This document shows positions 7,352 to 9,262 of a DNA stretch of 9,262 nt, piece after piece. Position 1 is the first letter of the stretch. Each line of letters starts with the position of its first letter. The position numbers were made by a program, and so were the translations under genes. The notes beneath the pieces are model-generated. The model did no database searches. It had not been told where the DNA came from and worked only from the letters and a program-made list of their open reading frames with translations. Source of the DNA: Cyclobacteriaceae bacterium (GTDB lineage: Bacteria > Bacteroidota > Bacteroidia > Cytophagales > Cyclobacteriaceae); NCBI GenBank assembly GCA_947458795.1, contig CANHCD010000068.1, positions 1 through 9,262 on the forward strand, read 5' to 3'.

Positions 7352-8110
7352 ATGGATAATCGAGAAAAAGTGGTTGTGATCCGTGACTTGTACAAAGCCT
7401 TTGGTGAGCTTGAAGTACTGAAAGGAGTGGATTTGGATTTGTACCGAGAAGAAAACCTCGTGGTTTTGGGTCGCTCAGGAACAGGAAAGTCGGTGCTGAT
7501 CAAAATCATGGTTGGACTCCTGCGGCAGGATAGTGGCAGTATGGAGGTATTTGGAAAGGAAATTTCTCGACTTGGTGTTCGTGAATTGAATGAAATGAGA
7601 CTAAAAATCGGTTTTTCATTTCAGAATTCAGCGCTCTACGATTCCATGACTGTTCGAGAAAACATGGAGTTTCCATTGGTTAGAAACATCAAAAACCTTA
7701 CTAAAAAGGAGATTTCTTTACGAATTGAAGAACTGTTGGATGCTGTTGGTCTTCCACAAACAATAAATCAAATGCCATCTGAGTTGTCAGGAGGCCAGAA
7801 AAAACGAATCGGCGTTGCTCGTACCTTGGTGCTCAATCCGGAGATTATGCTGTACGATGAACCTACAGCTGGGTTGGACCCCATCACCTGTGTGGACATC
7901 AACAATCTGATCAATGAAGTTCGCGAGCGATACAAGACCACCTCGATAGTGATTACCCATGACTTGTCTTGTGCGAAGCAAACTGGAGATCGGATGGCCG
8001 TACTATTGGAAGGGCAATTTGGTGCCCTGGGCACTTTTGAGGAGGTTTTTCCTCATGCTGAAGATCAGCGGATTAAATCATTCTACGATTATAATTTTAT
8101 CAACTCATGA
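7352..8110 (+). CDS. mlaF: MlaF-type ABC transporter ATP-binding protein
   Basis: This is the cytoplasmic ATPase that powers the MlaE permease. All nucleotide-binding motifs are intact in the 252 residues: Walker A GRSGTGKS (40-47), Q-loop Q91 in FSFQNSALYDSMTV, signature LSGGQKKRIGVAR (145-157), Walker B IMLYDEPTAGLD (165-176) with catalytic E170, and H-loop H203 in VITHDL. The SALYDSMTVRENMEFPL stretch after the Q-loop is typical of the MlaF/Mkl subfamily. The start lies 2 bases after the mlaE stop. The end overlaps the mlaD start by 4 bases (ATGA), which points to translational coupling and a fixed complex of the three products. The C-terminus ends shortly after the domain core, with FYDYNFINS. 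Other ABC ATPase families are unlikely given the neighbours. Confidence 0.95.
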   Translation: MDNREKVVVIRDLYKAFGELEVLKGVDLDLYREENLVVLGRSGTGKSVLIKIMVGLLRQDSGSMEVFGKEISRLGVRELNEMRLKIGFSFQNSALYDSMTVRENMEFPLVRNIKNLTKKEISLRIEELLDAVGLPQTINQMPSELSGGQKKRIGVARTLVLNPEIMLYDEPTAGLDPITCVDINNLINEVRERYKTTSIVITHDLSCAKQTGDRMAVLLEGQFGALGTFEEVFPHAEDQRIKSFYDYNFINS

Positions 8111-9078
8111 ATCAAGAAAATAAACGATCTGTACTTGTAGGTCTATTTGTATTGATTGGAATTGCCATCCTTGTGGTAGGAATCATGACCTTAGGTGGGC
8201 AGCAGAAAAAATTTGTGAAAGCCATCCATGTCAAGGCAGTGTTTGATGATGTTGGAGGACTTCAGCCTGGTAACAACATTTGGTTTTCAGGTGTCAAAAT
8301 TGGCACAGTGAGAAAAATCAACTTTTTTGGGGACTCCCAGGTGGAAGTTGAACTGAGTGTTGAGGAAAAAGTAGTCGAGTTTATTCGTAAAAATTCCAAA
8401 GCAACCATCAGTTCGGATGGCTTGATTGGTAATAAAATCATTGTCATTTATGGAGGTACAACCGATTATCCTCCAGTGCAAGAGGGAGACCGTCTAGAGG
8501 CGATCATGCCTTTGGATACGGACAAAATGATGGAAACCTTGCAAGAAAACAATAAGAACCTGGTAGACATTACCAATGATTTGAAGGTGCTTACGGGTAA
8601 AATAGCTGCAGGAGAAGGGATTGTTGGAGCGGTAATGACTGATTCTACTTTGGCCATGAATTTCCGTACCATCCTAACCAACCTGGAGCGGGCTTCTGTA
8701 AATAGCAACAAGATGATTGCGGATTTGAACAATTTCTCGGGCAAACTCAATCAAAAAGGAACTTTGATGAATGATTTGGTAACGGATACTTCGATTGTTC
8801 CGGATCTCAAAGCTACCATGGAGAGCCTTCGCGTGACCAGTGCGAATACCCAAGCCTTAACCAAGGAATTTGCAGGCATCACCAATAAGCTCAACTCAAC
8901 TGATAATTCCTTGGGCATGCTCTTGAATGACCCGGATTTCGCCAAATCCCTGAAAAAAACAATGGAGAATGCAGATTCTGCCTCCTACAATCTGAATAAA
9001 GGAATGGAAGCTTTGGAATACACCTGGCCTTTCAACAAGGGCTTTAAAAGAAAAGTAAAGGCTGAAGGAGGAAATTAA
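8107..9078 (+). CDS. mlaD: MlaD-like MCE-domain lipid-binding protein
   Basis: This is the membrane-anchored substrate-binding subunit of the MCE transporter, expected to sit in the periplasm as a homohexameric ring on top of MlaE. A single N-terminal membrane helix (about 9-29, VLVGLFVLIGIAILVVGIMT) serves as an uncleaved anchor. The MCE domain follows at about 39-116, with VKAVFDDVGGLQPGNNIWFS (42-61) and GVKIGTVRKI, then ISSDGLIGNKIIVIYGG (101-117). The 323 residues far exceed the roughly 180 of E. coli MlaD. The extra part (about 140-304) is helical and contains three tandem 48-residue units (see the repeat entry), and the protein ends in a basic tail (KGFKRKVKAEGGN). Such a tail could build a helical stalk across part of the periplasm, which is inference. 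It is the last gene of the trio; no MlaC or MlaB gene follows. Confidence 0.92.
   Translation: MNQENKRSVLVGLFVLIGIAILVVGIMTLGGQQKKFVKAIHVKAVFDDVGGLQPGNNIWFSGVKIGTVRKINFFGDSQVEVELSVEEKVVEFIRKNSKATISSDGLIGNKIIVIYGGTTDYPPVQEGDRLEAIMPLDTDKMMETLQENNKNLVDITNDLKVLTGKIAAGEGIVGAVMTDSTLAMNFRTILTNLERASVNSNKMIADLNNFSGKLNQKGTLMNDLVTDTSIVPDLKATMESLRVTSANTQALTKEFAGITNKLNSTDNSLGMLLNDPDFAKSLKKTMENADSASYNLNKGMEALEYTWPFNKGFKRKVKAEGGN
8587..9018 (+). repeat. Three tandem 48-residue repeats within mlaD
   Basis: Residues 161-208, 209-256 and 257-304 of the MlaD-like protein align without gaps. Each unit has K at its fifth position (K165, K213, K261), a G/N-rich turn, then a (T/N)-D pair at 178-179, 226-227 and 274-275, and a helix ending in S at 197, 245 and 293. 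Fragments to compare are GAVMTDSTLAMNF, NDLVTDTSIVPDL and GMLLNDPDFAKSL. The units have diverged at the DNA level, so this is an old protein repeat rather than a recent duplication. Confidence 0.75.
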
Positions 9079-9091
9079 TTTTCAATACCCT

Positions 9092-9105
9092 TCCTCATTT
9101 GAGGA
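9092..9105. terminator. Short hairpin after mlaD
   Basis: TCCTCA-TT-TGAGGA is a 6-bp inverted repeat beginning 14 bases after the mlaD stop. No T tract follows directly; the nearest run, TTTT, is at 9121-9124. It may be a weak terminator or an RNA-stabilising hairpin at the end of the mla operon, or chance. Whether pgi is transcribed with mlaD is therefore open. Confidence 0.25.
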
Positions 9106-9186
9106 TGCAGTAGGCTGTAATTTTCTAGGATTGCTTTTTCACTTCCTTTAACTGATTCATATTTATTTTAAAATGCTTTCAAAGCT

Positions 9187-9262
9187 ATGCAAGCTATAAA
9201 TCCGACCACTACTTCTGCATGGAGTAAGCTAGTAGAACTTTCAAAAAAACACCAAACTAGCA
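9187..9262 (+). CDS. pgi: Glucose-6-phosphate isomerase, N-terminal fragment
   Basis: The window ends 25 codons into this gene. The visible start, MQAINPTTTSAWSKLVEL, strongly resembles the N-terminus of glucose-6-phosphate isomerase; the E. coli enzyme begins MKNINPTQTAAW. That enzyme interconverts glucose 6-phosphate and fructose 6-phosphate in the cytosol for glycolysis and gluconeogenesis. The catalytic residues lie beyond the right edge and cannot be judged. The start is 108 bases after mlaD, with no clear Shine-Dalgarno and no convincing promoter in between. Its position beside the mla genes suggests no functional link. Confidence 0.75.
   Translation, partial: MQAINPTTTSAWSKLVELSKKHQTS

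Overview
The window looks like an ordinary chromosomal segment of a Bacteroidota bacterium, most likely a Cytophagales/Cyclobacteriaceae (Algoriphagus-like) organism. That placement is inferred from the style of the proteins (an AddB-like nuclease without a Walker A motif, an MlaE-F-D trio with a long MlaD), the AT-rich intergenic DNA, the absence of clear Shine-Dalgarno sequences and one TAnnTTTG-type promoter element. All confident genes lie on the + strand. No IS element, phage gene, CRISPR array, tRNA or rRNA was seen.

Region 1 (1-5723) holds a two-gene DNA-repair operon. The first gene is an AddA/RecB-type UvrD-family helicase-nuclease that enters from the left edge, so its N-terminus with the Walker A motif is missing here. 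It overlaps by 4 bases (ATGA) with an AddB-like PD-(D/E)XK nuclease carrying the four-cysteine pattern of an iron-sulfur cluster. Together they should process double-strand DNA ends for RecA-dependent recombination.

Region 2 (5724-6551) is an 828-base gap without a confident gene. It contains an AT-rich block around 5980-6120 with several inverted repeats, including two perfect 14-bp palindromes whose centres are exactly 20 bp apart. It also has a GTTTAC-TC-GTAAAC inverted repeat, an excess of the pentamer CTAGT/ACTAG, and one possible 81-codon minus-strand gene. A weak promoter candidate precedes the next operon.

Region 3 (6552-9078) is a tightly packed trio, mlaE-mlaF-mlaD, encoding an MCE-type ABC lipid transporter: permease, ATPase and membrane-anchored substrate-binding protein. 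The genes are separated by 2 bases and by a 4-base overlap. The MlaD homologue is much longer than the E. coli protein, and its C-terminal part is three tandem 48-residue repeats. Genes for MlaB and MlaC are not in the window.

Region 4 (9079-9262) is a short spacer followed by the first 25 codons of what looks like glucose-6-phosphate isomerase (pgi), cut by the right edge.

I found no convincing undescribed system. The points most worth a second look are the MlaD repeat and the palindrome-rich intergenic region with its possible small minus-strand gene.
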